Shown here in pieces: positions 23,182 to 31,404 of a stretch of 64,000 nucleotides of DNA. This stretch comes from a virus. A program made the position numbers and the translations under genes. The DNA lies in IMG/VR virus record IMGVR_UViG_3300048929_000179, positions 55,957-119,956 of that record; one strand, 5' to 3'. The notes beneath the pieces were generated by a model that saw only the letters and a list, made by a program, of their open reading frames with translations, did no database searches and was not told where the DNA came from. Each line of letters begins with the position of its first letter. Position 1 is the first letter of the stretch.

Positions 23182-24532
23182 TATAGATATTCCAAATGAT
23201 GTAGATTTCATTCTACGGCAATTAAATACATTGGGGCATAAAGCCTATATTGTAGGAGGCTGTGTGAGAGATGCATTGTTAGGCGAGGAACCGCATGATT
23301 GGGACATTTGTACCTCAGCTATCCCAGATCAAGTTATGACAGTATTCTGTAATGAAAGAATAATAACCACTGGATTAAAACACGGAACTATAACGCTTTT
23401 GATTAATGGAAATCCATATGAGATAACAACATTTAGAATTGATGGAAAGTATACAGATAATAGAAGACCAGACAATGTAAACTTTACAAGTTGTATTTTA
23501 GATGATTTAAAAAGAAGAGATTTTACTATTAATGCTATGGCATTTAATTTCAATGAGGGATTGATTGATCCGTTTAATGGAAAGGTGGATTTACAAAATA
23601 ATCTACTGAGATGTGTTGGAAATCCAAATGACAGATTTGAAGAAGACGCTCTTAGAATATTGAGAGCTATGAGATTTGCCATAAAGTATAACTTGGATTT
23701 AGATGACGAGACTTATGAAGCAACGATTACAAACAAAAATGGGCTGAAGAATATTTCAAAGGAAAGAATAGCGTCCGAACTAGAGAAAATGTTATCGAGT
23801 GGAAATAGTGTAAAAGATATTTTTAAATCTTGTGCAGATATTGTATCCATTATTATTCCAGAGATGGAACATTGCATAGGGTTTGAACAAAATAATAAAT
23901 TTCACAAACACAATGTCTATGAACACATTCTGTCAGTAGTTGATTTTTGTGAAACTAACGATTTTGTAATCAAAATGGCAGCGTTGCTCCATGACATAGG
24001 TAAACCTTTGTCGTACACAGAAGATAATGAAGGTTTTGGACATTTCTATGGACACCCTGAGATTAGCTGGGAGATTAGCAAAGAGGTGCTTAGTAAAAGA
24101 TTAAGGATTTCAAATGAGCAATATGAAGAGATTCTGCTTTTAGTTAAATATCATGATATGGATTTAGCAACTTCTCGAAAATCCGTAAAAAGAGCGTTAA
24201 ATAAATTGGGAGAATCTACACTTAGAAAATGGATTATTCTTAAATTGGCAGACAGGAAAGACCATATTGGATTTTCAGAGGAAGAAATTCGTGATGATTT
24301 AGAATGTATTGAAGGGGTATTAAACGATATTATCTCTTCTCAGGACTGTTTTTTAATAAAAGATCTTTCAGTAAATGGTAGTGATCTTATTAATATTGGA
24401 TATAAACAAGGCAAAGATATCGGAATTGTTTTAAATTTGCTATTGCAGACGGTGATTGATGGTTGTGATAATAAAAAAGATATACTTATTGGAATTGCTG
24501 AGTCTATGAAACCCAGTAAAATCAAAGATTGA
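23171..24532 (+). CDS. cca: CCA-adding tRNA nucleotidyltransferase with HD domain
   Basis: 453 aa, GTG 23171 after GAGGGTGG, overlapping the previous gene by 11 nt. The head has GGCVRDALLGEEPHDWDICT (29-48; metal ligands D43, D45), then RRDFTINAM (115-123), DPFNGKVDL and EDALRILRAMRFA, the class II CCA-adding/poly(A) polymerase signature. The HD phosphohydrolase motif HDIGKP begins at residue 274. It completes or repairs tRNA 3' CCA ends; the tRNA-like genes of the element encode no CCA. The overlap with the RlaP-like gene forms an RNA-repair pair. Start could be at the GTG shown or an ATT nearby. Confidence 0.9.
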   Translation: MVFNIDIPNDVDFILRQLNTLGHKAYIVGGCVRDALLGEEPHDWDICTSAIPDQVMTVFCNERIITTGLKHGTITLLINGNPYEITTFRIDGKYTDNRRPDNVNFTSCILDDLKRRDFTINAMAFNFNEGLIDPFNGKVDLQNNLLRCVGNPNDRFEEDALRILRAMRFAIKYNLDLDDETYEATITNKNGLKNISKERIASELEKMLSSGNSVKDIFKSCADIVSIIIPEMEHCIGFEQNNKFHKHNVYEHILSVVDFCETNDFVIKMAALLHDIGKPLSYTEDNEGFGHFYGHPEISWEISKEVLSKRLRISNEQYEEILLLVKYHDMDLATSRKSVKRALNKLGESTLRKWIILKLADRKDHIGFSEEEIRDDLECIEGVLNDIISSQDCFLIKDLSVNGSDLINIGYKQGKDIGIVLNLLLQTVIDGCDNKKDILIGIAESMKPSKIKD

Positions 24533-24540
24533 CGGAGAAA
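24528..24540 (+). repeat. TTTGAC leader motif copy (ATTGAC variant)
   Basis: ATTGACGGAGAAA, overlapping the stop of the CCA-adding enzyme gene and preceding the start at 24554. Confidence 0.55.
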
Positions 24541-24553
24541 AGGAAGTGATTAA

Positions 24554-24853
24554 ATGAAACAGAGATTTAAGAAAAAGAATTATGTGAAATACGCATCTGG
24601 TCAATTTGAGCTATTAAACGTAGATAAAGATAGCATTGTGATGTTTAGATTTGACCCAAACAAATATACGTATGTTCAGGTATATGATACTTATAAATTA
24701 ATTAAACGTGTCATTGAAAAGCATGGAGACAACGATTTACTCGCAGTGCCAAGTGATGTTTCTTTAAAGTTATTTGATAGAAAACAACTGATCAATTTAA
24801 GGAATCACATAAACGATGTATTGGAGGGTACCAGTGGAAAGAACCTGCATTAA
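24554..24853 (+). CDS. 99-aa hypothetical protein
   Basis: ATG after AAAGGAAGTG. Basic N-terminus (MKQRFKKKNYVKYASGQFEL), then strand/helix pattern ending NLRNHINDVLEGTSGKNLH. Overlaps the next gene by 20 nt. Unassigned. Confidence 0.6.
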   Translation: MKQRFKKKNYVKYASGQFELLNVDKDSIVMFRFDPNKYTYVQVYDTYKLIKRVIEKHGDNDLLAVPSDVSLKLFDRKQLINLRNHINDVLEGTSGKNLH

Positions 24854-25007
24854 GGGTGGAATTAAGATCGCCATACCAAAAGGAGAAGATCTGCGGAAAT
24901 GTCCAAGATGTAAAGGACTGTTGGTAGATGCAGTAATACAGAATAAAAAAGGGGTGATATTATTTCAACGTATATTACAGGATATGAAACAGAACCGAAA
25001 TTTTTAG
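24834..25007 (+). CDS. 57-aa Zn-knuckle protein, GTG start
   Basis: GTG 24834 lies 6 nt after GGAGG within the preceding gene. Begins MERTCIKGGIKIAIPKGEDL and carries CPRCKGLLVDAV, a single CxxC knuckle with a lone upstream Cys. Overlaps the next gene by 46 nt. Unassigned. Confidence 0.5.
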   Translation: MERTCIKGGIKIAIPKGEDLRKCPRCKGLLVDAVIQNKKGVILFQRILQDMKQNRNF

Positions 25008-25345
25008 AAATTGCATTCATGGGATATAATCCAAAATTAACAGGCAATTTATTTAAGTGGTTTTGTGAAAACAATAAAGAAGAAATAGAGGCTTGTAGGC
25101 ATGGGAGCTGGAATTCAATTGCCATTTTTAAAGACGGAACTAAAGTTACAACCATAAACAGTACATCGCACATAAGGGGTGAAAGGTTTGATCAATTAAT
25201 ACTATGTGATGATGAACGATGGGAAATTTATGGCAAACGCTATGACGACATTAGTCTTCTACGATTTAATTGTATGTTTATTACAAATGTGCCAGATGAA
25301 TTTCAGATTTTAGAATACTTGTATGATAAGAATGTTGATGAATAA
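24962..25345 (+). CDS. 127-aa hypothetical protein, probable ATT start
   Basis: Downstream of GGGGTG the frame reads ATT-TCA-ACG-TAT (ISTYITGYETEPKFLEIAF) directly into MGYNPKLTGNLFKWF. The first ATG (25019) has no ribosome site and would lose a continuous N-terminus, so ATT 24962 is preferred. Pattern SWNSIAIFKDGTKVTTINST and GERFDQLILCDDERWEIYGK looks like a small phage protein that occurs widely; function unknown. Confidence 0.55.
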   Translation: MSTYITGYETEPKFLEIAFMGYNPKLTGNLFKWFCENNKEEIEACRHGSWNSIAIFKDGTKVTTINSTSHIRGERFDQLILCDDERWEIYGKRYDDISLLRFNCMFITNVPDEFQILEYLYDKNVDE

Positions 25346-25441
25346 AGTTTTAGACAGTAAAACAAATATTTGATGCTAAATTAGAATTTTGAGAACGTAA
25401 AATAGAATGTAAACTATTAAATTATGAGAAAGGGTTAGATT

Positions 25442-25747
25442 ATGAAGAGGTTGACGAGAAGAAGTAGGGTTGGAGAATCACTTCCAGTAAAACATCTAAA
25501 TTTGATGTATATGGATACTACAAGTGAAGATACATTAACAGAAATTCTTGAATCATTGGCAGAGTATGAAGAGAAAAACGCACTAAAGCCCATTGAAGAC
25601 TGGCATGAAGATTATGGTGACTGTTTATGGTGGAGTTTTCCAATAGAGGAACCGCCATATTGCGGGAATCCTCTGGACTGCGATTTCCCAAACAGCGTAA
25701 CACATTTCACAAGGTTATTTATTCCAGAAAAGTTATGTTCAAAATAA
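25442..25747 (+). CDS. 101-aa conserved phage protein
   Basis: ATG after AAAGGG. Central Trp/Cys-rich segment DWHEDYGDCLWWSFPIEEPP followed by YCGNPLDCDFPNSVTHFTRL is a pattern I know from phage hypothetical proteins, found near DUF551-like domains. Role unknown. Confidence 0.65.
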   Translation: MKRLTRRSRVGESLPVKHLNLMYMDTTSEDTLTEILESLAEYEEKNALKPIEDWHEDYGDCLWWSFPIEEPPYCGNPLDCDFPNSVTHFTRLFIPEKLCSK

Positions 25748-25764
25748 ACACCGTAAATCGAAAA

Positions 25765-25777
25765 TTTGACTGAGAAG
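25765..25777 (+). repeat. TTTGAC leader motif copy
   Basis: TTTGACTGAGAAG before the start at 25788. Confidence 0.65.
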
Positions 25778-25787
25778 GGGAATTGAT

Positions 25788-26297
25788 ATGAAACTTGAAA
25801 GCATTACGTTTATATTGGAGAATTGCGATTCAATCACAATAGACGGAAGATATATTGATAGTTTCCACATAGAAGATGCTAGAACTTCTATATTCGGGTT
25901 TAACGGAAACAATGTAAGAGAAACAGAAACAATACATCATTTTGCAGTAAATATATGTGCAGGAGCAAACGTTGAGAGATACGCATTTGGATTACAACGA
26001 CCCGAAATGGGAGATGAGAGAGTGTTTAATAGATTGTTGGAATATGACGACATCACCCAAGTTGAGTTGAATTTAGTTTCGAATTCCAAATGTGACAATC
26101 GTAAATCAGAGGGGGTGCATTATCATTACGACTTACACTGGGTGGGAGATGATGAAAATAATAATGCAGCTCAAAAATCTTACCTAAGCAAAACTGGGAA
26201 CTTATACATACTCGTAGATGAGAATAGAAATATTCGTGATTATTTTCCGATCAGCGACATTGAAGATGGTTGTGTTTTGGATTGCGCGAGTCTTTAA
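25788..26297 (+). CDS. 169-aa hypothetical protein
   Basis: ATG after GGGG. Strand-rich (MKLESITFILENCDSITIDG; YIDSFHIEDARTSIFGFNGN), with His-rich YHYDLHW. No family recognised. Box-bearing promoter follows the stop. Confidence 0.65.
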   Translation: MKLESITFILENCDSITIDGRYIDSFHIEDARTSIFGFNGNNVRETETIHHFAVNICAGANVERYAFGLQRPEMGDERVFNRLLEYDDITQVELNLVSNSKCDNRKSEGVHYHYDLHWVGDDENNNAAQKSYLSKTGNLYILVDENRNIRDYFPISDIEDGCVLDCASL

Positions 26298-26307
26298 TAA
26301 AAATCTT

Positions 26308-26357
26308 TAATAGTTTGAAATAAAATGGTTGACTTTGATATTTAATAGGAGTAATAT
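26308..26357 (+). promoter_or_regulatory. Box + promoter of the 26.4 kb genes
   Basis: Box TAATAGTTTGAAATAAAAT (26308-26326) abuts TTGACT (26329-26334), 17-bp spacer, TAATAT (26352-26357). Confidence 0.85.
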
Positions 26358-26361
26358 ATAA

Positions 26362-26382
26362 ATATAGATTGAAATAAAATTT
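26362..26382 (+). promoter_or_regulatory. Second box, downstream of the promoter
   Basis: ATATAGATTGAAATAAAAT starts about 54 bp after the first box, placing the pair on either side of the promoter, as at 50.3 kb. Confidence 0.8.
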
Positions 26383-26419
26383 AGCAAACTTGAAATTACT
26401 TTAAGAAAGAAGGTGTAAT

Positions 26420-26611
26420 ATGAAAGAAATGGTTATTAAAATACCACTCACTACAAGTGATACAAAAAGAGACGTAGAAGAATTAATACTGGTTGCTTTA
26501 AGGGAGTTTGGAGATATGTTTTATTCTGTGGAAGAAGTCACAGTTGATGGAGAAAAGGTGTTTGGGACTAAAAATCCGAATGGGTTTAAAAGAGAATTTT
26601 TTAGATCTTAA
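26420..26611 (+). CDS. 63-aa hypothetical protein
   Basis: ATG after AAGAAGGTG. Begins MKEMVIKIPLTTSDTKRDVE and ends FGTKNPNGFKREFFRS. First gene of a box-regulated unit. Unassigned. Confidence 0.6.
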   Translation: MKEMVIKIPLTTSDTKRDVEELILVALREFGDMFYSVEEVTVDGEKVFGTKNPNGFKREFFRS

Positions 26612-26635
26612 ATTTAAATTCCTGTAAATGCAAGA

Positions 26636-26648
26636 TTTGATGGAGAAA
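26636..26648 (+). repeat. TTTGAC leader motif copy
   Basis: TTTGATGGAGAAA; GGAG serves as ribosome site for the start at 26655. Confidence 0.65.
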
Positions 26649-26654
26649 CAAAGT

Positions 26655-26924
26655 ATGAATAAGCGGATCGTTAAGAAGAAATTCAAAATGCGCCAAAGGC
26701 AATTTTGTCATGTAAGCTATGAGTATGAACATGGATTTACTACGGATAAGTATTCAGAGCCATATCAGTGTCCCAAATGTGGTTGGAATTCTTTAGATGC
26801 AGATGAAGATTTAAATATGGGCAAAATGCTCTGGAGTAGTGGTGGATTTTATGATTATGAATTTGAGGTTGAGTATAAGTGTCCTTGCTGCAATACGGTG
26901 TTTAGTTATGTTGATGGCGCATGA
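26655..26924 (+). CDS. 89-aa zinc-ribbon protein
   Basis: ATG 26655, 9 nt after the GGAG of its leader. Basic N-terminus (MNKRIVKKKFKMRQRQFCHV) and two knuckles, CPKCGW (about 42) and CPCC (about 78), making a standard zinc ribbon. Probably nucleic-acid binding; unassigned. Confidence 0.65.
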   Translation: MNKRIVKKKFKMRQRQFCHVSYEYEHGFTTDKYSEPYQCPKCGWNSLDADEDLNMGKMLWSSGGFYDYEFEVEYKCPCCNTVFSYVDGA

Positions 26925-26951
26925 TTGAAATGAGAAGTGAGGTGAAATGTT

Positions 26952-27296
26952 ATTAATATTTTCAAGAAACTTGGTGGAAAAACAAAGAAACTGATTGAAC
27001 CAGAAGTGGCAACGTTTCAAAAGAAAAAGGCTATTTTTACAACGGTCGATGGATCGGAGCATTATAGATATCTCAGGACATCGCTACTACTTTGTTCTTA
27101 TGAAAAATATGTGATGATTTCCATTAAAGAGGATGGGTATATAACAGATTATGATGGTGTAGTGTATCCGCTTCAGAATGTTTTGTCGATAAAATGGGAG
27201 CTTGTTGAAGAAATACATAAAAAAGGCGAATATGAACCTATGTTCAAAGTTTGGTTTAGTAAGAATGAAATTGATAAAATGGAGGATTGGATATGA
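26952..27296 (+). CDS. 114-aa hypothetical protein, probable ATT start
   Basis: GAGGTG (26939-26944) is followed 7 nt later by ATT-AAT-ATT-TTC-AAG (INIFKKLGGKTKKLIEPEVA) in the frame of the longer protein. The ATG at 26947 reads a 15-codon dead-end frame and GTG 27006 lacks a ribosome site. The protein continues TFQKKKAIFTTVDGSEHYRY with a strand-rich middle; unassigned. Confidence 0.55.
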   Translation: MNIFKKLGGKTKKLIEPEVATFQKKKAIFTTVDGSEHYRYLRTSLLLCSYEKYVMISIKEDGYITDYDGVVYPLQNVLSIKWELVEEIHKKGEYEPMFKVWFSKNEIDKMEDWI

Positions 27297-27472
27297 AAAT
27301 TTATTTAAGATTAATTAAACCTGTTTTCGGATTAGATTGTGTTGACTTTGAGTTTCATGATGTGGCCTCAATTTCAAACGGGACATATCTGGAGATTCGG
27401 GATAGGGTAAGTACTCAGCTTGAATTTAAGTGTCGACTTGATAATATTGATAGTTTTGTGAAGGAGGAATAA
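27293..27472 (+). CDS. 59-aa hypothetical protein
   Basis: ATG 27293 is 7 nt after GGAGG and overlaps the preceding stop as ATGA. Strand-rich (MKIYLRLIKPVFGLDCVDFE). Unassigned. Confidence 0.6.
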   Translation: MKIYLRLIKPVFGLDCVDFEFHDVASISNGTYLEIRDRVSTQLEFKCRLDNIDSFVKEE

Positions 27473-27474
27473 AA

Positions 27475-27621
27475 ATGTTAATTCTTACATTAAAAGACAT
27501 CGTGGGATTAATTGCCCTTGGGCTGTTCTTGATTGTGGTATTAATGTATGGCGTAGGCTATTTGTTTAGATCAATTAAAATGAAGATTAATAGATTATTT
27601 AATAAAAAGGAGAAAAAATAA
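27475..27621 (+). CDS. 48-aa single-span membrane protein
   Basis: ATG 27475 after AAGGAGG, 2 nt past the preceding stop. One hydrophobic segment (VGLIALGLFLIVVLMYGVG, about 10-28), then a basic tail (RSIKMKINRLFNKKEKK) predicted cytoplasmic. Its stop overlaps the next ATG by one base. Confidence 0.65.
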   Translation: MLILTLKDIVGLIALGLFLIVVLMYGVGYLFRSIKMKINRLFNKKEKK

Positions 27622-27869
27622 TGAGTGAACAGATTAGAGATTATATCTCACTAAAGCCAATTGCGGAGAGATTTAAAGATGTGGCATCAACCATTTCAGA
27701 TGAAGAAATCAAGTCATTAATCAAAGAAGAGCTTAGAGAGCAAATACATAAACAGGTTGAATTTGGATCTACAATTGCCGAGTGGGTGGAGACTATGTTG
27801 GAAGGTGATGATATGTGCGAACTAGTCAGAGAAAGCATGGTAAGTAGCATTAAAAATAAATTCAAGTAA
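27621..27869 (+). CDS. 82-aa hypothetical protein
   Basis: ATG overlaps the previous TAA; AAAAGGAG serves as ribosome site. Acidic helical protein (DEEIKSLIKEELREQIHKQV). Unassigned. Confidence 0.6.
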   Translation: MSEQIRDYISLKPIAERFKDVASTISDEEIKSLIKEELREQIHKQVEFGSTIAEWVETMLEGDDMCELVRESMVSSIKNKFK

Positions 27870-27901
27870 AAGGGAAATTTTATGGGAAAGGATATAAAAC
27901 A

Positions 27902-28273
27902 ATGAGCATTGCTTTTAATTGGTTCAAGAATTACGTTATAGTATCAGACAACTGTCATTGTGGACTAGGTGAATACACTGAATATTCATTAGAATGCATA
28001 GACAGTGATTCAACCTCTTTCAGCGCAGGTAACGTAATTGAACTCGATAATATCTTTGAAAAATATCTCAATATCAACATTCCGGTCATTAGTACAAATA
28101 ATGTTACAGAAGACTATAAGCCAGATTTAATAGAACCAAAAAGGTTATCTGAATTGTGTAAGTATTTATTGAAAAGACACAGCTTAGAATTAGGAGATTT
28201 AAGAGATAGGGTTGAGTGGATTAAAAAGATATCAGATGAGGGATACTACGTTGGATATGAATCTGGATATTAG
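27902..28273 (+). CDS. 123-aa hypothetical protein
   Basis: ATG after GAAAGGA. N-terminus MSIAFNWFKNYVIVSDNCHC, then acidic, ending RLSELCKYLLKRHSLELGDL and a helical tail. Unassigned. Confidence 0.6.
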   Translation: MSIAFNWFKNYVIVSDNCHCGLGEYTEYSLECIDSDSTSFSAGNVIELDNIFEKYLNINIPVISTNNVTEDYKPDLIEPKRLSELCKYLLKRHSLELGDLRDRVEWIKKISDEGYYVGYESGY

Positions 28274-28290
28274 CAAAAATGGAGGTATAA

Positions 28291-28455
28291 ATGACAGTCG
28301 ATAAAGAAAAAGTTGCAGAATTAATTGAACTATATGCAAAAGCACATGAATTGGCAGTTACATGTGGTAGTGAATACATATATCAGAGTGACAGAGCGCA
28401 GGAAGACGCATTGGATCTAGTAGCGGATATTTTTGATGAAGCAGTAGTAATATAA
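28291..28455 (+). CDS. 54-aa hypothetical protein
   Basis: ATG 28291 after GGAGG. One helix-rich domain (MTVDKEKVAELIELYAKAHE) ending LVADIFDEAVVI. Unassigned. Confidence 0.55.
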   Translation: MTVDKEKVAELIELYAKAHELAVTCGSEYIYQSDRAQEDALDLVADIFDEAVVI

Positions 28456-28469
28456 CCTGTTGGCGCAGG
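28456..28469 (+). other. Hairpin with TTGGCG hexaloop
   Basis: CCTG-TTGGCG-CAGG begins at the base after the preceding stop; no U-run follows. Same loop as at 16315 and 18341. Confidence 0.4.
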
Positions 28470-28511
28470 AAAACAAGACTTTGAATCTTATAAAATTCCA
28501 AACAAAATAGT

Positions 28512-28910
28512 ATGTCAAAGAGTCAGTCAAATGTGGATTCTAACCAGAAACGAAAGAAGGTGAAACGAATAGAGGGAATACACGTATTTAATCAAATAGA
28601 GATATTAGCATTGCCATCTTGGTATTTTTGGGTAGTGTTTGGTGTTGGTGCACCAATTTTTACAATTGGATTAACTGTATTTGATAAGAGTAAACATAAT
28701 TTATTAAAAGTAATTGGTTTTATTGTTGGTATTTTAGCAGGAACTTCAATATATGTCTTTGGATCTGGTTGGCAAATGTTCAAGCAACCAACTGGAAAAT
28801 ATGAATATACGGTTTCTATTGATGATACAAAAATACATATGCTTGAGTTCAATGAAAAATATGAAATTGTGAATAAAAATGGAGAACTTTGGATTATAAA
28901 AGACAAGTAG
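28512..28910 (+). CDS. Two-span membrane protein
   Basis: 132 aa from ATG 28512, which has no ribosome site; ATA 28569, 6 nt after GAAGGTG, is an alternative start matching the non-AUG pattern seen elsewhere. Basic N-terminal region, then hydrophobic segments at about 38-55 (YFWVVFGVGAPIFTIGLTVF) and 66-85 (VIGFIVGILAGTSIYVFGSG), and a strand-rich extracytoplasmic tail. Unassigned. Confidence 0.6.
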   Translation: MSKSQSNVDSNQKRKKVKRIEGIHVFNQIEILALPSWYFWVVFGVGAPIFTIGLTVFDKSKHNLLKVIGFIVGILAGTSIYVFGSGWQMFKQPTGKYEYTVSIDDTKIHMLEFNEKYEIVNKNGELWIIKDK

Positions 28911-28939
28911 ATTATATCTAAAAGTGTATCAATCTGTGG

Positions 28940-28950
28940 TTTGACAGAGA
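28940..28950 (+). repeat. TTTGAC leader motif copy
   Basis: TTTGACAGAGA before GAGAGG and the start at 28969. Confidence 0.65.
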
Positions 28951-28968
28951 TTGAAAGAGAGGAAGATT

Positions 28969-29187
28969 ATGTCAGAATTATTAAAAGATATTGCTAGTAA
29001 TCATGAAAAATTACATAGGATTCAAATGATCCAGGTGTTGACAGAATCTATTGCAAGTTACGTAAAAGATATAGTAGTAGCAGTAGAAGAAGATTTTGAT
29101 GAGACAGAAGATTTCGAAGACGCGGTAACTGGAGCAATTTTGAGAAGAGTGGATCAAGATCTAGAGACATTAAAACGATACCTGTAG
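28969..29187 (+). CDS. 72-aa helical hypothetical protein
   Basis: ATG 28969 after GAGAGGAAG; a TTG at 28951 is in frame but lies in the leader. Almost wholly helical and acidic (MSELLKDIASNHEKLHRIQM; EEDFDETEDFEDAVTGAILR). Unassigned. Confidence 0.6.
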   Translation: MSELLKDIASNHEKLHRIQMIQVLTESIASYVKDIVVAVEEDFDETEDFEDAVTGAILRRVDQDLETLKRYL

Positions 29188-29195
29188 AATTTTAA

Positions 29196-29208
29196 TTTGA
29201 CAGTGAAA
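29196..29208 (+). repeat. TTTGAC leader motif copy
   Basis: TTTGACAGTGAAA before AAAGGAG and the start at 29231. Confidence 0.7.
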
Positions 29209-29230
29209 TATTTAATAGAAAGGAGCAAAA

Positions 29231-29677
29231 ATGTTTGATACGTCAAAAGTTTATGACCAGAGGGTAACAAATGAAATAACTAATGTTTTTAAGGTTCCAG
29301 ATAAATATGACGTATATCACCACAATAAAAATGATGATATTGACAGATTGAAATTTTACATAGAAAATTCCGAAAGTCTTAGCGACTACACAATATGGAT
29401 GGATATTTTGTATCCAATAACAAAGCAAATCGGAGAAAAGGTTTCAAATTATATCACTAAATACTACAAAGGAGAGCAACATTTATTAAAAATTGAAGTT
29501 AATGATCCTGAATATTCAGTAGCGTTATCTATGCCAAAAACAAGTTCATCACTTAAAGTCATAGGGGACACTATAAGAGATATGTTTAATATTAATAACA
29601 ATGTAATGATAAATCATAATATTTTTGCAGGTGATTACACTATCGCGATATTTTTGTACGATAGAATATCAGAGTAG
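29231..29677 (+). CDS. 148-aa hypothetical protein
   Basis: ATG after AAAGGAG. Begins MFDTSKVYDQRVTNEITNVF; alternating strands and helices; C-terminus FAGDYTIAIFLYDRISE. Unassigned. Confidence 0.6.
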   Translation: MFDTSKVYDQRVTNEITNVFKVPDKYDVYHHNKNDDIDRLKFYIENSESLSDYTIWMDILYPITKQIGEKVSNYITKYYKGEQHLLKIEVNDPEYSVALSMPKTSSSLKVIGDTIRDMFNINNNVMINHNIFAGDYTIAIFLYDRISE

Positions 29678-29712
29678 AATCGGAATTTTATAGAGAAAAG
29701 GAGAACAAATAA

Positions 29713-30270
29713 ATGTTATTTTGGAGTAAAAAGAGGATTATAGACGAATTAAAAGATGGAGTGGCCAAAGCTATAAACAAAGATATGTTTTATAGTGAAA
29801 AGGCATCTAAAGATATAAATAAATTTCTCATGAATGAGATAGTAAATCTTCATACAAATTATGGAATAGATGGAATGTTTGAAGAAATTAACAAAAAGAT
29901 TGATGAAAAATTTAAAGAAGTGGAAAGGCTCGAGAGAATAATCAAATATGCAAGAGACGATAAACCAACGTTCAATTTAAAACAGAGAAGTCAGAATACA
30001 AGAATTTATGATAAATCGTATACATATGATCTATATATTTACATTGACAAGGGAGAATACGTTGTTGAATTACCTGATTTAGTTGGATATAACATCCAGG
30101 AAGATGATTGCTATTTTGAAGTAAGAGAAAAGTTAGTTTATTTTAATGCAAGTTCTTGTGAATCTACTCTTCCGGGCGACAATAATTGTACGAAATATGA
30201 ATTTATAATTGATTATATGGACGATAGATACATAGTCAATCGCAAATATAAATTTAAAAAAATGTATTAA
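29713..30270 (+). CDS. 185-aa hypothetical protein
   Basis: ATG after AAAAGGAG, behind the leader variant TTTTATAGAGAAAAGG. N-terminal half is charged coiled coil (EEINKKIDEKFKEVERLERI), C-terminal half strand-rich (YDLYIYIDKGEYVVELPDLV). Unassigned. Confidence 0.6.
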   Translation: MLFWSKKRIIDELKDGVAKAINKDMFYSEKASKDINKFLMNEIVNLHTNYGIDGMFEEINKKIDEKFKEVERLERIIKYARDDKPTFNLKQRSQNTRIYDKSYTYDLYIYIDKGEYVVELPDLVGYNIQEDDCYFEVREKLVYFNASSCESTLPGDNNCTKYEFIIDYMDDRYIVNRKYKFKKMY

Positions 30271-30299
30271 TCGGATAATAAAAGCAAGTAAAATCTGAC

Positions 30300-30311
30300 T
30301 TTGACAGGGAG
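30300..30311 (+). repeat. TTTGAC leader motif copy
   Basis: TTTGACAGGGAG; its GGGAG is the only ribosome site of the start at 30319. Confidence 0.7.
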
Positions 30312-30318
30312 CGAAAAA

Positions 30319-30681
30319 ATGCAAGGAGCATGTAGTAATCAGGTCGTAAAATGCGTTATTTATACAAACGACGCAGAAGCAGGAGTTAAAAAGTTACTGG
30401 AAATTGAAACCGAAAAGAATACAAATGGAATTAAAACTACAAGAAAAATAATTTGTGAAAATTATAGTGAGATTGATTTTGACGATGAAGAAGAATGGAT
30501 CGTACTTAAGGCGAGCGACACAGCGAGAGGATATCGCTGGAGGAAGGCATGGGTGGATATTGACACATCTATTAGAGTGCTAGAGCGAATAATCAAACCT
30601 TCAGGTATGCTATATCAATGGGAAGAAGAAAAATATTTCGATGGGAGGGTTTTAAATGAGCAATACCAAAAATATTCATGA
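30319..30681 (+). CDS. 120-aa hypothetical protein
   Basis: ATG 30319, 7 nt after the GGGAG of its leader. Begins MQGACSNQVVKCVIYTNDAE; acidic middle (IDFDDEEEWIVLKASDTARG), ends with a Trp-rich helix. Overlaps the next gene by 26 nt. Unassigned. Confidence 0.6.
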   Translation: MQGACSNQVVKCVIYTNDAEAGVKKLLEIETEKNTNGIKTTRKIICENYSEIDFDDEEEWIVLKASDTARGYRWRKAWVDIDTSIRVLERIIKPSGMLYQWEEEKYFDGRVLNEQYQKYS

Positions 30682-30841
30682 TGCATTTATTAATTGTGGT
30701 TTCACTGAGCAAGAAGCAGAGAAGCTCGTTGAGTTCTCAAAAATGAATACCAATGACATTGGGGACGTTACAGTTAAAGAAGCCGTTGAGTGCTTAGAAA
30801 GAGAAATGAAGAAATATGGAGGATTTAATGATGTTCGATGA
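30656..30841 (+). CDS. 61-aa hypothetical protein
   Basis: ATG after GGGAGG within the preceding gene. Two helices (IHDAFINCGFTEQEAEKLVE and VTVKEAVECLEREMKKYGG). Resembles a small UBA-like helical bundle, but unassigned. Overlaps the next start. Confidence 0.55.
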   Translation: MSNTKNIHDAFINCGFTEQEAEKLVEFSKMNTNDIGDVTVKEAVECLEREMKKYGGFNDVR

Positions 30842-31088
30842 CTCAATAATTAAAGAAAAAAGACCGGATTTAATTATGCTGAATAGGAATAGTGATGGTA
30901 CATATGAAGTTAGATATTCTGGAATAGCATATGTAAATAGTGAAAACATTATAAAAAGCGGGGAACTAATTATCCCAAGATGTAAAATTAAGTGGGATGA
31001 TAAATTATTTATCCCATGGGCTGGAATGGAAGAAATACTTATCAGCGATGATGGTAAAAATGAACTATTAAGAATCATAGAGGCTTAA
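30831..31088 (+). CDS. 85-aa hypothetical protein
   Basis: ATG 30831 (or 30828) lies 5-8 nt after GGAGG. Strand-rich (RPDLIMLNRNSDGTYEVRYS), Trp-containing middle (KWDDKLFIPWAGMEEILISD). Unassigned. Followed by leader variant TTTACAGTGAAAA (31101). Confidence 0.55.
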   Translation: MFDDSIIKEKRPDLIMLNRNSDGTYEVRYSGIAYVNSENIIKSGELIIPRCKIKWDDKLFIPWAGMEEILISDDGKNELLRIIEA

Positions 31089-31125
31089 TCAAATTGGCAT
31101 TTTACAGTGAAAAGTGAGGTGAAAC

Positions 31126-31404
31126 ATGAGGGCAATATTATATATCTATCTTGTAGTTACATTTTTAAACTGGATTTTATTTTGGCTGAATATGAATGTG
31201 GCTATAAATAAATGTAAATCTATGTTAACAAAAGAACAGTTAGAAGACTATAAAAATCGTAAAAGAAACTTGGCTTCAGATATTCTTTTGGGAATAAAGT
31301 CTTTAGCGATTTCGGCGGTGCCGATAGTTAATGTATTCTTGTTATTTTGCTATTTATTTAGAAATGACTTTTTTGAGTACAAAATTGATAGTGATGTAAA
31401 GTAG
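31126..31404 (+). CDS. Two-span membrane protein
   Basis: 92 aa, ATG after GTGAGGTG. Hydrophobic segments at about 3-20 (ILYIYLVVTFLNWILFWL) and 60-80 (SLAISAVPIVNVFLLFCYLF) with a basic cytoplasmic loop (EDYKNRKRNLASD). Unassigned; the stop touches the next start. Confidence 0.65.
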   Translation: MRAILYIYLVVTFLNWILFWLNMNVAINKCKSMLTKEQLEDYKNRKRNLASDILLGIKSLAISAVPIVNVFLLFCYLFRNDFFEYKIDSDVK